This document shows, piece after piece, positions 34,606 through 45,476 of a stretch of 64,000 bases of DNA (position 1 is its first letter; each line of letters opens with the position of its first letter). Origin of the DNA: Ottelia alismoides (lineage: Eukaryota; Streptophyta; Magnoliopsida; Alismatales; Hydrocharitaceae); assembly GCA_037367405.1 (NCBI GenBank), contig JAZKJV010010125.1, positions 372,001 through 436,000 of the forward strand. Direction: 5' to 3'. The notes beneath the pieces were generated by a model. It saw only the letters and a program-made list of their open reading frames with translations. It made no database searches and was not told the DNA's origin. Both the position numbers and the translations under genes were made by a program.

Positions 34606-35682
34606 CTTTGTGGAATGAGAGCTTTTCTTTGAATTTCATTTATTTGTATAATTTGTGCCTAGCTCCACTGCTTTTTACCAAGAGTTGGCGCACACTGTTC
34701 AACAGTTTTTTATTTATTTTTCACACTCAGGCACTTAGGTCAATGTCAAGAGAATAGTATAAGAACCAAGTTCTCATACTGGCTAATATTGCTGACACTC
34801 AGGTTTCATGAAGCCTCCAAAGACTTTATCCCATCCTCGAGCATCATTAGATCAAGTCCAGACTCGACTTCCTCATCCCAATCCCTCAAGTGAAAAATCA
34901 ACTCATCTCAATCAAAACCGCAGTCGTGCATGTGTTGTGCTGATCATATTCTTTATGTCTGAGACTAAGCATGGAATATAGCATACAAATCTAGAAACCT
35001 AGAGGAATGTGGATGATTAAGTCAATGACCCTGAAGGCTAAGGCTGGTTAACCTAAAATCTCAAAGACCTCAAAAAGCTAAATCTCCTTGATCATTTCAG
35101 ATCCTGGGTGAAAGTGTAGGTGTAGAGGACTAATCCAACTTCATTAAAAAACAAGACACTTTTTATTTCATTTTTTTTTAACTTCAAAAAATATTACAAC
35201 TTCCTAAACTCAATTGAGCATCTGCAATTCAGCCAGTATGGATGTAAGTACAGGCCGAAGCCCGTTGCTTGAGGACGGGGCCTTGCGCGATGTCCTCTAA
35301 ACCATCCAATCTGCTAAGGGCGAACCCTCACTGAACGCGGCTTACTTAATTGGGCTTAGTAGTCACTAACGGCTCCTAAAGGGTTTCAAGGTTGTTCTCA
35401 TTTTTTATGAATTTTAATAAAGTTAAAACACGAGTTAAACTCAACTTTCCTTGAAAAGAGAAGGCGATTTTTCAAAACCATGTCACACAAAATAAAAAAT
35501 TTTCAAAACATTTTCAAAAATCATTTTCAAAAATATTTTTATAAAAAAAGCGTAACATAATATCGAAAAGCCGCGAAATCATTTGAGTCTTCATAGTCCA
35601 AAGAGTTTTACGTTAGCCAAAAAGTTTTTAATTTTTCAAATTTTCCAGATTATAGCTAAAGTAAATATACGGTATATACGGT

Positions 35683-35900
35683 ATACCCCCCTATACTTAA
35701 ACTTTGCTATGTCCTCATAGCACTAAATGTTACAAGTACATAGGTCCATTTAAATATAGAGAAATATACGGGAGCTAAGAGGGGCTCCCCCTATACTTAG
35801 GTTAGAAATAACCTAAGTATAAAGGCAAGAAAAGAAGAGTAGAGAAAATCACGGGGACTCGGGTCCCCCCTATACTTAGGCTGAGATTAGCCTAAGTATA
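35683..35900 (-). repeat. Array of PPT-like hairpin cassettes in D1
   Basis: Three cassettes in minus sense. One carries stem TGCTATG, loop AGGA, stem CATAGCA (35722-35705) followed by TTTAAGTATAGGGGGG. A second has a 13-bp stem, TATACTTAGGTTA (35792-35804) with 35809-35821, loop of 4. A third has a 12-bp stem (35871-35882 with 35889-35900). Extra small stems GGGAGC...GCTCCC and GGGGAC...GTCCCC flank the last two. Confidence 0.8.
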
Positions 35901-37007
35901 AAGATGGGAATTGATGTTGGAAGGAACCCAAGGTGAACGAAGAAGAGGAATGGATTTACAAGTGAGCGGTTGAATCTTTGGAGATGAAATGGAGTGACTA
36001 AGGTTTTAGGGTTGTGTAGCAAACATGGCTCAATTCAAGCAAGCAAAAACCCTTAGTTTCACCAACTCACACATGAAACCAACCGAAGTTGGTTTATTAT
36101 CTTGTCAGTTTTATTGGTGATAAAGCCTTAGATATTTATACGAAAAATGTGAAATGAAAATCAAGGCGTATGTGCGGGTGTTGCTCTCCCAAAACCGAAT
36201 TTTACTCCATTTTTGGTTGACTTGCAATTAACAGTCCCAATTTTATTGTGAATTATCACTGAATTAAGGTTAGCACATCAATCAGAAAATCATCGTCTAC
36301 CGTTCATTTCATTTTCCATTAATCCTAGGTGATCAATATAGGAAATGAAAGACGAGAAAAACATGTATTCGATGAAAAAAAATGCGATCTAGGCTAAGCG
36401 AGAAATCATGCAGTGATTTGACGATAAATCCGCAAAAAAAACTAGGGCCGTTTTGAAAACCAAAATCAATGTATGCAAGTCGAATAAAACCGCACCTAAT
36501 CATGCATCTATTAGCGGTAATTGATTTTCATTAATTTTAGCTAAGTGATGCGAGATTATGTGCGTATATCATTTAGTGTGTCCTACCTACGATCAAGCAC
36601 ATAAAAATATGAATAATAAAATGAGCTCGGAGAGCCACGTGCATAGTCCTAGGTCGACACTCAAGTGGGGACGATCCCCACACAACCATGATCGTTCGAT
36701 TACAATCGCGAGTCTTCGATCGAAGACCGCTGTAAAAGACGAATTATTACAAGCAAAAATAAAATGCGACATTTTTTTTCTTTTCTTTCTTATCGGCTCC
36801 AAGCATGCTTCTGCGGCTCCTCGCAGCGGGGGAGTATCCTGCTCCTCGCCTCCATGATCAATCAAGTACCCTGCCACAAAAACAATGGTTAGATATCAAA
36901 TAAGAAAAAAAAAATTATATGCAAAATATGTGATCATTTGACCTATAAAAAGAAACACAAAATTAAACAAACAAAATTCCAAAAAAATAAAAGAAATGAG
37001 CCGTGTC

Positions 37008-37064
37008 CCTTTAAGAGTGCGGAATGAAGAGTGCAGAATTAGCACTTCAACATGTCGTAAAGGG
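37008..37064 (-). repeat. Short duplicate of the LTR end inside D1
   Basis: Contains CCCTTTAAGAGTGCGGAAT and TAGCACTTCAACATGTCGTA, the sequence of the adjacent LTR end (37100-37145), with a small internal duplication (GAAGAGTGCAGAAT). It lies just inside the PBS, so it is separate from the LTR itself. Confidence 0.75.
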
Positions 37065-37080
37065 CCCGGCAACGGCGCCA
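37065..37080 (-). promoter_or_regulatory. Primer-binding site of D1 (tRNA-Asp)
   Basis: Plus-strand CCCGGCAACGGCGCCA is identical to the 3' 16 nt of plant tRNA-Asp, two bases from the LTR edge at 37083. The minus strand is the complementary primer site. Confidence 0.92.
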
Positions 37081-37082
37081 TT

Positions 37083-38977
37083 TGATGAGCCGCAAAATCG
37101 GCCCTTTAAGAGTGCGGAATTAGCACTTCAACATGTCGTAGCAGTCGGGCCGATTTGGTCATCAAAAGATCAACTCATTTAAATATATGCATAATAGATC
37201 AAAATGAGATGATTGTAATTTATTTTTCTTGGTAAGATACCAAGGTCGAACTCAGGGACACGAGCCTCTCAAATATTAATCGGATTTAAGTTTATTTAAT
37301 TAAGTGAGGCATATAGGTCAAAATCATGCAGAGACATTACAACAATGCATTAAGAAAAATAAACATGCATTTTTTTATCAATTTTTTATGCAAATGAATG
37401 CACATGCAAAGTATCACAAATATGCCCTAGGTACGAAATGATGAGCAAAAGTTAACAACAAGTCAATTCCAGATTGAATTAAGATGACAAACTCAATTTG
37501 AACAAAGCATGGATTACATAAAAAGAGACACATGGCTATCAAAATAATACATCAACATTAAAGTGCCATTATATGAAATGATCATGCCATGAGAAAGTAC
37601 GTCAAACGAGCTTCGAAATGAAACTGAAATCAACTGAAACGGAAACATGATGCTCAAGTTATGCAACCATGAAGATAAGGGCATAAATGCAAGAAAACAT
37701 GAAATGATAACTACAGAAAGGCCCCTGGAAAGGACTGAAATGAAAATAAAATAAGTCTAAGGACCTTCCCTGTAAATAAACCATACGCGCAGGGACCTTT
37801 CTGCAAATTGAAGAAGTTCGTGGGGCTTCTCTGCAATTTTCCCAGGTCAGCACGTGCCAGGCACGTGCTATCTAGGTTCGGAAGGAGGCTCGGGGTCGGC
37901 AGAGGCTCGATGGAGCTTCGACTTGGCTTGGACGTAGGTTCGGGCTCGCCGAAGGCTCGGATGTGGTTCGGGACCTCCACTCCTCGTGGCTTGGGCACGG
38001 AGGTTCGGAGAAGCTCGGATGTTGCCACGTGGCGGAATGTAGGTCGTTGGATCTAGAAGATCCAACGGAAGCTAACGCCGATGGTGTGGTCTTCTCTGAG
38101 CCGTTGGATATTGAAGATCCAACGGTGCCTACTCCATGAATAAAGTATCGACTGTGGCTGCGTCTGAACCATCCGATCCCAGCGATCGTATGGCTCATGT
38201 ACTTTCTCCTCCACCGAAGGTTGGCGGCGAGTTTGGAGCTCCGGCGAGGGAGCTCCAGCTCCGCCGCGCTCCCTCGGCTGCCGGCGACCTCCCCCGAAGC
38301 TCCATTAATTGTCGTCGAAGAAGATCGGAGCTCGGGGAAGGAGTCTGGCGTCTTGGCTCAGGCCATCGGAACGCTGAAGTCGAAGGCGACTGTGATGAAG
38401 ATAGATCCGGCGAAGCTCCGACCAGTGCGAGTTTGAAGACCTGCATTGTTAATACATAGCCGAAGCAAGAGTGGGACGCGTGTGTGAATGGAACGGGAGC
38501 TCAGTGAGCGAAGAGGATGGGAGCTCGATTGCTCCTCCGCCGTGGATGGCGGAGGAGATGGGTCGGAGGCGCTATGGGGTCTGGAGGAAGGAGGAGGTGA
38601 GCGGAGGGTCGTGCGAGAAAGAGGGATCGAGGGTGGAGCTTAAGCGGTGATCAATGGAAGGTGCCAGCGGCCCGAGAGGCCTAATTAAATCGAGCAAAGA
38701 AGTTAAAAAATCAGAGAAGAGATCGGAGACTTACCTGAGCGATGGCGGCGTGAATGGCTTGGGCTCGAGCTCCGAGGAGGAGCTCGGGGTCATCGCTGAA
38801 CTCCCCCAGCCGTTGGGAGCAGCTTGGCGGGCTCGGAGCGCCGCGACGACGCCGTGTTTGGCGACGGGTCGACACCGGTGAGGCTGGGTCGTTATCGCTC
38901 AATCGCGTCGCCTCCCTCTGTCACAGGGAGGCGGAGGAGGGCTGGGCCCCCTCCCTCGTAAAGGGTGGACCAGCTGA
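37083..38977 (-). repeat. 5' LTR of D1, distal 894 bp deleted
   Basis: Collinear and nearly identical with 31094-32987, then breaks at CAGCTGA into C1 pol. The missing part corresponds to 32988-33881 of the other LTR and includes the TATA-like site, so this LTR probably cannot drive transcription. The splice-donor consensus (38734) is kept. Confidence 0.88.
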
Positions 38978-40649
38978 AGTGGACGATGACCTTGATATCC
39001 TATTGCTATCCGGAAGCAGAAGCAGACATGTGCATCGTATCCCCTTGCTTCCTAGGTGTCTTTTCATCGCCTCACAGGAGACTTTCAGAGATTTGCTGCA
39101 GCTTTATCTTCCGTGGACATACCACGGACCTATCAGGAAGCTATGAAGCTTGATTGTTGGCGAATGGCTATGGAAGACGAGATGCGTGCCTTACAGTCTC
39201 GTGGCACATGGACCTTGGATATTACTCCTCCTGATGCATCCATGTTAGCTGTAAATGGGTATTCACAGTTAAATACCATGCTGATGGCAGTCTAGATCGG
39301 TACAAGGCACGGCTGGTCACGCGAGGTTTCACACAAACCTATGGCATAGACTATATGGATACATTTTCTCCGGTGGCTCGTCATTCTACTCTTCGCATTC
39401 TCTTATCAGTTGTTGTGGTACGTGACTAGACTATATTTCAACTGGATGTCAAGAATGCCTTCTTGTATGGAGATCTGCAGGAGGAAGTCTACATGCAGCA
39501 GCCACCAGGGTTCACTGTTGAGGGGGAGAAGCATATGGAGTGTAGACTTCACAAGGCAATTTATGGCCTCAAACAGAGCTCAAGAGCGTGGTTCCAGAAG
39601 CTTTCACATCTAATTGAACGACAGGGGTTCAACAGGTCGAATGCAGACCACTCGTGGTTTATTCAGAAGTCTTCTGCAAGTACGGTTGTCATCATGATCT
39701 ATGTTGATGATATTCTGGTTACAGGAGATGATGTTCAGGGCATAGAGAGGGCAAAGACATTTCTAGGTCGTCAGTTCGTCACGAAGGATCTTGGAACCCT
39801 AAGATACTTTTGGGGTTGGAATTTGCCAGGAATGCACAGGGTCTGGTGATGACCCAAAGGAAGTACATTATAGATTTTTTGACTGAAACAGGCATGGTTA
39901 GATGCAGATCATCGAGTATTCCCATGGATCCAAGCATGAAGCTGTATGATGATGACACTGCTGAAGTGGACAAGAGATATAGAGAAATGATGGGTAAGCT
40001 CCTTTATATTACCATAACTCGAGCCGATATTGCCTTTGCAGTAAGCCGGGTGAGTCAATTTATGAAGCAGCCAAGACAAGTTCATATGGACGCCATATAC
40101 ATGATACTGAGGTATCTGAAGTCTTCTCCAGGTTCAGGGTTGCTATTTCGAAAGGGCACAGACTTATCTATTTCAGCATGTGCAGATGCCGATTATGCAG
40201 GATGTCCTAAGGATCGAAATTCGACCTCAGGATTTGTCGTTTTTGTTGGGAGCTCTCACGTTTCTTGGAAAAGCAAGAAACAAACTGTTGTGGCAAGGTC
40301 CAGTGCTGAATCTGAATATAGGGCCATGGCGCAAGCAAGCACGGAGATGATGTGGGTTCGATCTGTGCTAGAGGATTTACATGTAGATGTACCTTTACCC
40401 ATGCAACTTCAGTGTGACAATCAAGCAGCATTGTTTATTGCCAACAATCCAGCATTCCATGAAAGAACAAAGCATATTGAAGTTGACTGCCACTACACTA
40501 GAGACTTGATCCAGAGAGGATTGATAGCTACAGCTCACGTGAGCTCAGGGTATCAGACTGCTGACGTACTCACCAAGCCATTGCTCAGAGGACCCTTCCA
40601 GAGATGTTCTTCCAAGCTGAGCATGATAGACATCTATGCTCCACCTTGA
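38978..40649 (+). pseudogene. C1 reverse transcriptase and RNase H
   Basis: Frame pieces follow copia RT: AMEDEMRALQSRGTW, then a damaged patch (39230-39440, several stops), DLQEEVYMQQPPGF, HKAIYGLKQSSRAW and the intact catalytic IYVDDILVTGDD (about 39700). A one-base shift near 39810 moves to a frame that stays open to the end: MTQRKYIIDF, ITRADIAFAVSRVSQFM, then RNase H ADADYAGCPKDR, SWKSKKQTVVARSSAESEYR, LQCDNQAALFIANNP, HIEVDCHYTRD and TADVLTKPL. It terminates at TGA 40647-40649, beside the PPT. Collinear with C2 53512-60606. Confidence 0.88.
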
Positions 40650-40656
40650 GGGGGAG
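40646..40656 (+). promoter_or_regulatory. Polypurine tract of C1
   Basis: TTGAGGGGGAG directly precedes the 3' LTR and overlaps the pol stop codon. The same tract is used by C2 (60615-60626). Confidence 0.88.
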
Positions 40657-40804
40657 TGTAGAGACTGATATTATTACATGTTATGTACCCGTTCGTAATT
40701 TCTTATTATTCTCTGGACTACTATGTATTTTACCCGTGAGGTCTCTCCCTATATAAGAGAGCCTAGGGTTCCCTTGAATAATAGATTATTAACTTTTCCC
40801 AACA
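40657..40804 (+). repeat. 3' LTR of C1
   Basis: 148 bp, TGTAGAGACT...CCCAACA, about five mismatches to 13140-13287 by eye. It is followed by the ATAAC duplication and then by the resumed C0 RNase H frame. Confidence 0.92.
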
Positions 40805-40809
40805 ATAAC

Positions 40810-41097
40810 TGCATATGATGTTGCGAAAGAGGCAGTCTGACTGTGCAAGTTAATCTTAGAGCTAGGAGTAGTTTCCTCGGATACTCCCATCACGTTGCCC
40901 TGCGATAACACGGAAGACATAACTTAGGCAACGGAACTCAGATGGAATCGAAAAAGCAAAAACGTGGAAAGAAAATGCCACATCATTAGAGAGATACAAA
41001 AGCGCGGCAGCATCATTATAACTAAGGTGGCCTCTGTCGATAATGTTATTGATGCCCTTACCAAATCTTTATCTCAAAAGTTTTTGACCAGCATGTA
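40810..41097 (+). pseudogene. Copia C0 RNase H, second part
   Basis: Joined to 13059-13139 across C1, the frame reads STKKAEYI, TAYDVAKEAV, LCKLILELGVV, LPCDNTEDIT, KNVERKCHIIREI and VDNVIDALTKSL. This is the usual copia RNase H order (TEAEYIAA, AKEAVW, CDN, KHIERKYHLIRE, DNVADPLTK). It contains stops (after KEAV and within the CDN region). It ends at TAA/ATG about 41097. Confidence 0.85.
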
Positions 41098-42901
41098 ATG
41101 AGTATGGGCTTATGATTGTACATGAATGGTTCTACGGGTTAGTCTCAGATTGTTAGACATGCGAGCCCAGGGCGAATCAATTCTACAATAGATGTTATTG
41201 TAATTATCTAATATATGAATAAAAATTACTGATTTACGCTTACTATCTGAGATTAATGAATGCATGCACTTATAAGATCCCGTAGTACAATTACGGTTAT
41301 GTATTGTGGCCATCTTGATAATCATGTGGTTGTTGATCTAAAGGTTGGATCATAGAATCATGTGCTGAGAGGATTACCTAAAGAGTTAGATTGATGACTC
41401 AACTAACAATGTCAAATGATTGTTGAAAAAGGATCTCCAATCTGAGAAGGAGATGGCAATCCTTACTCCAAAGGTTGATATCTGATCGATTTCTTGATGC
41501 AGGTCCTTTGCATAAGAATGGAGATTCAAAGGTATCAAATGAGTTAAATCAAAGAGTTGACTTAACGAGATCAAGATATCAAAGACTTATGTCGTATACT
41601 ATCAAGATATAGGCACGTATCCTCTGATCGAAGACAGATGTGTTATTATATGTCTAAGTATGTATATTAGGCAGAACATTAGGTTAATGACCTAATCAAG
41701 ATTTATACATCAGTAAGCTGGTGTGCATATGAAGGCATGTGAGTAATACGATCTCTCAAATGGATCATACAAGTTCAGTACTGAACTGGAAAATATAAGC
41801 TCTCTTATGAGATATTGGGACGGATTAAATTCCATCGATAATCGTCTTGCTTTCAAAGCATGACATGCTTTTTAGGTATGGTATATGCTTTTGGAAAGCA
41901 TACAATCGATACCAACTCTTAATGATCAAGTAAGAAACTTAACGACGAAATCCTAAAGAAGATAATTCAAATAAGATCAGAACTCTAGGTTTACACTAGG
42001 TCTTCCAATATGCAGGATGTACAGGTATTGGGAATACTCGAAGGTGATGTGATCTTAATTGATTGTATAACCATGATACTTCCTTTCTGAGAGAGTTGTG
42101 AAATAGGTTTGGATTTTAATGACTCCGATCAGTAGACTAGTTATCCAACATTGATCCAAATGTTGAACATTGATCTGAATGGGATTCAGATGCAATGAGA
42201 AGATTGAATATTCTGACTTAATCAGACATCTCTTTTATTGATTTTCTAGATCCGGATGTGAGATTAGGTCTCATTATCCAAGTCGTTGTACATGGAATAT
42301 GCAATCGCCATGTCCTTATCTCTAAGTATCCAAGGAGAAAGCACACTATTCTTAAAAGTGTTCGAAAATTGTTCTATTAGAGATAATATCTGATTATTGG
42401 AAAATTAAGGGAAATAATTATTATTAAATTTGATTTAATTATCATAAGTAACATGGATATGATTTATATTATCTAGACATATATAAGTAGGCATAATAGT
42501 AAATTAAATTAGATTTAATTATCATAGATGAAATTAACATGGATATTAACATCCATAATAATTATTGATAATGTCGATATGATCAACAATATCATAGAGA
42601 GAATTAATTGTGAATAAAATTCTCAATTTAAATATTAATGTGAATTGGATTCACATTGAGCAATTAAATACAATATGATTTACATTTAATTTTGGATGGA
42701 TAAATATGATTCATAAATGCCAATTGTCTATTTGTAATTATCACAAATAATGTGCAAATTAATTGGTGATATTTTATTGATAAAAATAAAGATTTATGTA
42801 ATGAGATTACATTGGAGAGAAAGTCGCTCTCCAATTGCATGGTAGGTGGCATCCACAAATAGAAGTATGCTATCTCCTTTCCACTTTTTTCATAAGAGAA
42901 T
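41098..42901 (+). other. Probable C0 3' end and LTR; otherwise featureless
   Basis: After the pol stop a purine-rich GGGTTAGTCTCAGAT is followed by TGTTAGACATGCGAG at about 41152, a plausible PPT-LTR junction. No partner LTR exists in the window to prove it. The remainder is AT-rich with no ORF of note, and it is interrupted at 42901 by C2. Confidence 0.4.
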
Positions 42902-43044
42902 TGTAGAGATATTTCTAGACTTTATGTACTCTTTTGTTGTGTTTTATTTCTTTCTTATGTCTTATGTAATTTATCCATAGGCCTTCTCTATATTAGAGAG
43001 CCTAAGGTTCTTTGGAATAAACAATTCTCTCATTTCTTCCAACA
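42902..43044 (+). repeat. 5' LTR of C2
   Basis: TGTAGAGATATTTC...TTCTTCCAACA. It shares layout (CTATATTAGAGAGCC, then TTCTTCCAACA) with the C1 LTR. It differs from 60627-60769 at about 15 positions by eye. Confidence 0.88.
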
Positions 43045-43057
43045 TGGTATCAGAGCC
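43045..43057 (+). promoter_or_regulatory. Primer-binding site of C2
   Basis: TGGTATCAGAGCC starts at the base after the LTR, complementary to initiator-Met tRNA. It is followed by a pyrimidine-rich leader (43077-43270). Confidence 0.92.
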
Positions 43058-43365
43058 ACCACTAATAAAACCTTAGTTGTCCCCCCTTTCTCTCTCTACC
43101 TCCCGCTGTCGTACCTCTCTCCTCTCTCCACTGCTGCCGACCTTCCCCACCACCCTCCTCTCTCTCTCCGTCGTCGCCCGCCCCCCCCCCATCTTCTCAT
43201 TGTTGCCGACCTCCTCTCTCCCACCACCTTCTCGCCGTCGCCACCTCCCTCTCCTTTTTCTATGGATTTGAGTGCATAAGTTTATATATGCACTCAAATC
43301 CTCGGATATTTATGTAGACACTTGATTCTTTGTCTACAAACCCTAGTTCTTCTTACCCAGCAACC

Positions 43366-45352
43366 ATGTCAGAAAACAAGGTCGACATGCCCTCCATAGG
43401 CACGTTTAAAGATCCAGCGTCCATTGTCAAGATGGATGGGACGAGCTACGAGCTCTGGGCTATGCAGTTCATGAGTCTCATGAAGTTAAATGGTAAGAAG
43501 CACATTCTTACCGAAGATGAGCCGGCAAAGAAAACTAGGGTTTATGCCTCATCGGAGGCCGATGATTCATATGCCAAAGTTTGGCGTTCTAGTACAGTGT
43601 CGATGGAGATTGCTAATGATGTACTCCATCAGCCCATTGCTAAGGCGATGTGGGACATCCTTGCAGCGACATATTCTCAGATGCGAAATGAGACAAGATT
43701 CTTCAACTCCAGCATGACATCTTTACGGTGAAGCAGAATGGCCGGCCTCTGCATTCACTGTATACATACTTGCGAGGGATGTTTGAGAAGCTCTACAGTA
43801 TCATTCCCCTTACGACATCTCCCGAGCAGCAGAAGACATTTCGGAATGCTACCATGGTGGGGGTCCTACTAGCAGCGCTTGACCCTGATATGATGCCACT
43901 TGCTCGCAGATTCTTGTAAATGCTACTATTCCTCCAGTAGAGGAAGTGTACCGCAGGCTCAGCAGAATTACAGTCCCGTCTTCTGCCACTACTCAGCCTC
44001 CTTTGGCGAGGGCAGCTTCCAGAGGCAGAGGAGCCTCTTCTTCTTTTCGTGACCGTGAACCTCGTGGTCGAGGTAGCCGCATTCGTCGGCCCTGCACATT
44101 CTGTCATCGCCCAGGACATACAGAGGAGACCTGCTATTCTAAGCATGGGTTTCCGGCATCGGCGCGGGTAGCCGAGCATATTGCATCTCCACAGCCATCT
44201 ACTTCAGACCAGCGATTTGAGGATCTTGTTGCCAGGGTGCGAGATATCATGCCTCCTGCCTCTACTGATTCTCCGAGAGGCTACTTGGATGTAGCTACTT
44301 CAGCCTCTGCTAGTACATCGGCCACCGCTAGCACCTCAGGTAGTGCTCATGCCCTTACTTCATGTCACAGATCCGATGTTTTAGAATGGATTATGGACTC
44401 TGGAGCGACACATCATCTTTGTCGAGACAAAGATAAGCTTACATCCTACAGAGAGGTTCCACCGGGGCGATCTGTGGTCATAACAGATGGGACCCATTCG
44501 CCTATTGTTGGACAGGGGTAGATCAGTCTGACACCCTCTATGTGTCTACGAAATGTCTTGCATGCTCTAGATTTTTCGATGAATTTATTATCTATCAGTC
44601 AGATTACGAAGGATTTGCATTGTCGAGCTATTTTTGACCCATCGCCTCTTATTTTTCAGGGCATTCTTACAGGCAGGGTGATTGGTTGTGGCTGTGAGCA
44701 GGATGGTCTCTATCATTTGGTCTGGACTCCCTATGCTGGTGTCTCGTCTCAGTCAAGTGGTCCAGTTTCTCCATTCATATGGCATCTAAGATTTGGTCAT
44801 CTTTCTATTCAGAAGAAGCGGCATATCCTGCCCCAGATTCCACCGGGTTCTTCCTTCCAGTGTGAAGCGTGTCAGTTGGGAAAGCATCACAGATCTACTT
44901 TCCCTGGTCGTCAGTCTCGGAGCAGTAGCTCCCCTTTTGAATTACTTCATGTTGACATTTGGGGTCCAAGTCGCGTCCTTGATCACCAGGGACACAATTT
45001 TTATCTAGTTGTGGTTGATGATTTCTCTCGTTTGTCTTGGATATTTTTGTTGAAAAATAAATCTGAAGCAGGGGAAGTTATCTAAAATCTTGAAAATGAA
45101 GTGCGGAATGTCTTTTCATCTACTATGAAAATTGTGCGTACGGATGGATAATGCTTTGGAGTTTTGTACTCGTGCTCTTTCTCATTTTTTCTTGTCTAGA
45201 GGCATTATCCATCAAACAACTTGTGCTTACATGTCCCAACAAAATGGCGTTGCAGGAAGAAAGCATCGCCATCTCCTTGACATCACTCGGACTCTACTTA
45301 CTCAGAGTTGTGTGCCCATTTCCTATTGGGATGATGATATGCTTATGGCATG
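43366..45352 (+). pseudogene. C2 gag, protease and integrase N-terminal half
   Basis: ATG at 43366 (MSENKVDMPSIG). A one-base loss near 43703 and another lesion near 43890 shift gag. It resumes with YRRLSRIT, an Arg/Gly patch, the zinc knuckle CTFCHRPGHTEETC, and a protease with IMDSGATHHLC (about 44395). A TAG at 44519 and a TAA at 45083 interrupt it. Integrase shows HLRFGHLSIQ, CEACQLGKHHRS and DIWGPSR. A duplicated GGAT near 45145 shifts the frame at the second catalytic Asp, and the catalytic Glu is Gly (NGVAGRKHR). It is cut at about 45352 by G3. Confidence 0.85.
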
Positions 45353-45476
45353 CTATAAAAACCTCAAAGGGAGTCTCGTCCTCGAGACTCGAGTCAAGGT
45401 CACTATGTGTTTTGTTTGGATCTCATCTGGCTATAAAAACCTCAAAGGGTTTTGAACCTATAAAAACCTCAAAGGG
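45353..45476 (-). repeat. Triplicated 19-bp unit at the G3 left edge
   Basis: CTATAAAAACCTCAAAGGG occurs at 45353-45371, 45431-45449 and 45458-45476. The first copy begins with the copia CTAT at the junction. It lies beside a perfect hairpin AGTCTCG-TCCT-CGAGACT (45373-45390), which in minus sense resembles the FEDE-type pol terminus of Tekay elements. This could be filler DNA from break repair or a duplicated pol end. Confidence 0.7.

Larger units (their letters stand above)
33918..37064 (-). other. Internal non-coding region of D1
   Basis: AT-rich with no gag/pol on the minus strand. It contains A/T-rich TTTTCAAAA repeats (35440-35640), the cassette array (35683-35900), a block collinear with the G2 leader (36180-36340), and a pyrimidine-rich 3' splice-like site TTTTTGTGGCAG (36872-36871, minus sense). 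That site precedes a 94-codon ORF (36877-36593) of no recognised family. Confidence 0.55.
31094..38977 (-). mobile_element. D1: LARD-like non-autonomous gypsy element in C1
   Basis: Minus-strand element with long LTRs (3' LTR 31094-33881, 2788 bp; 5' LTR 37083-38977, truncated), an Asp-tRNA PBS, a PPT and a 3.2-kb internal region without gag or pol. Long LTRs plus a non-coding core fit the LARD class. LTR ends, PPT, cassettes and PBS show kinship with G2. It sits in the C1 linker between integrase and RT. The right junction is a deletion of the LTR's distal 894 bp plus about 40 bp of C1, so no TSD can be verified. Confidence 0.85.
13140..40804 (+). mobile_element. C1: complete Ty1/copia retrotransposon with nested insertions
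   Basis: Two 148-bp LTRs (13140-13287 and 40657-40804) are flanked by the 5-bp duplication ATAAC (13135-13139 and 40805-40809). Internal order: PBS, gag, protease, integrase, RT, RNase H, PPT. Without insertions the element would be about 5 kb. It carries a hAT MITE (13948-14155), G2 (14886-29660) and D1 (31094-38977). By eye the LTRs differ at about five positions. Several stops and frameshifts make its polyprotein non-functional. Confidence 0.9.

Noticed and set aside
37065..37080. Possible tRNA-Asp gene fragment
   Set aside because: Only the 3' end of the tRNA is matched and it sits two bases from an LTR edge, so it is a primer-binding site.
43073..43297. ORFs on both strands in the C2 leader
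   Set aside because: Pyrimidine-rich simple sequence between the PBS and gag. Repeated CTCTCC words keep frames open by composition.
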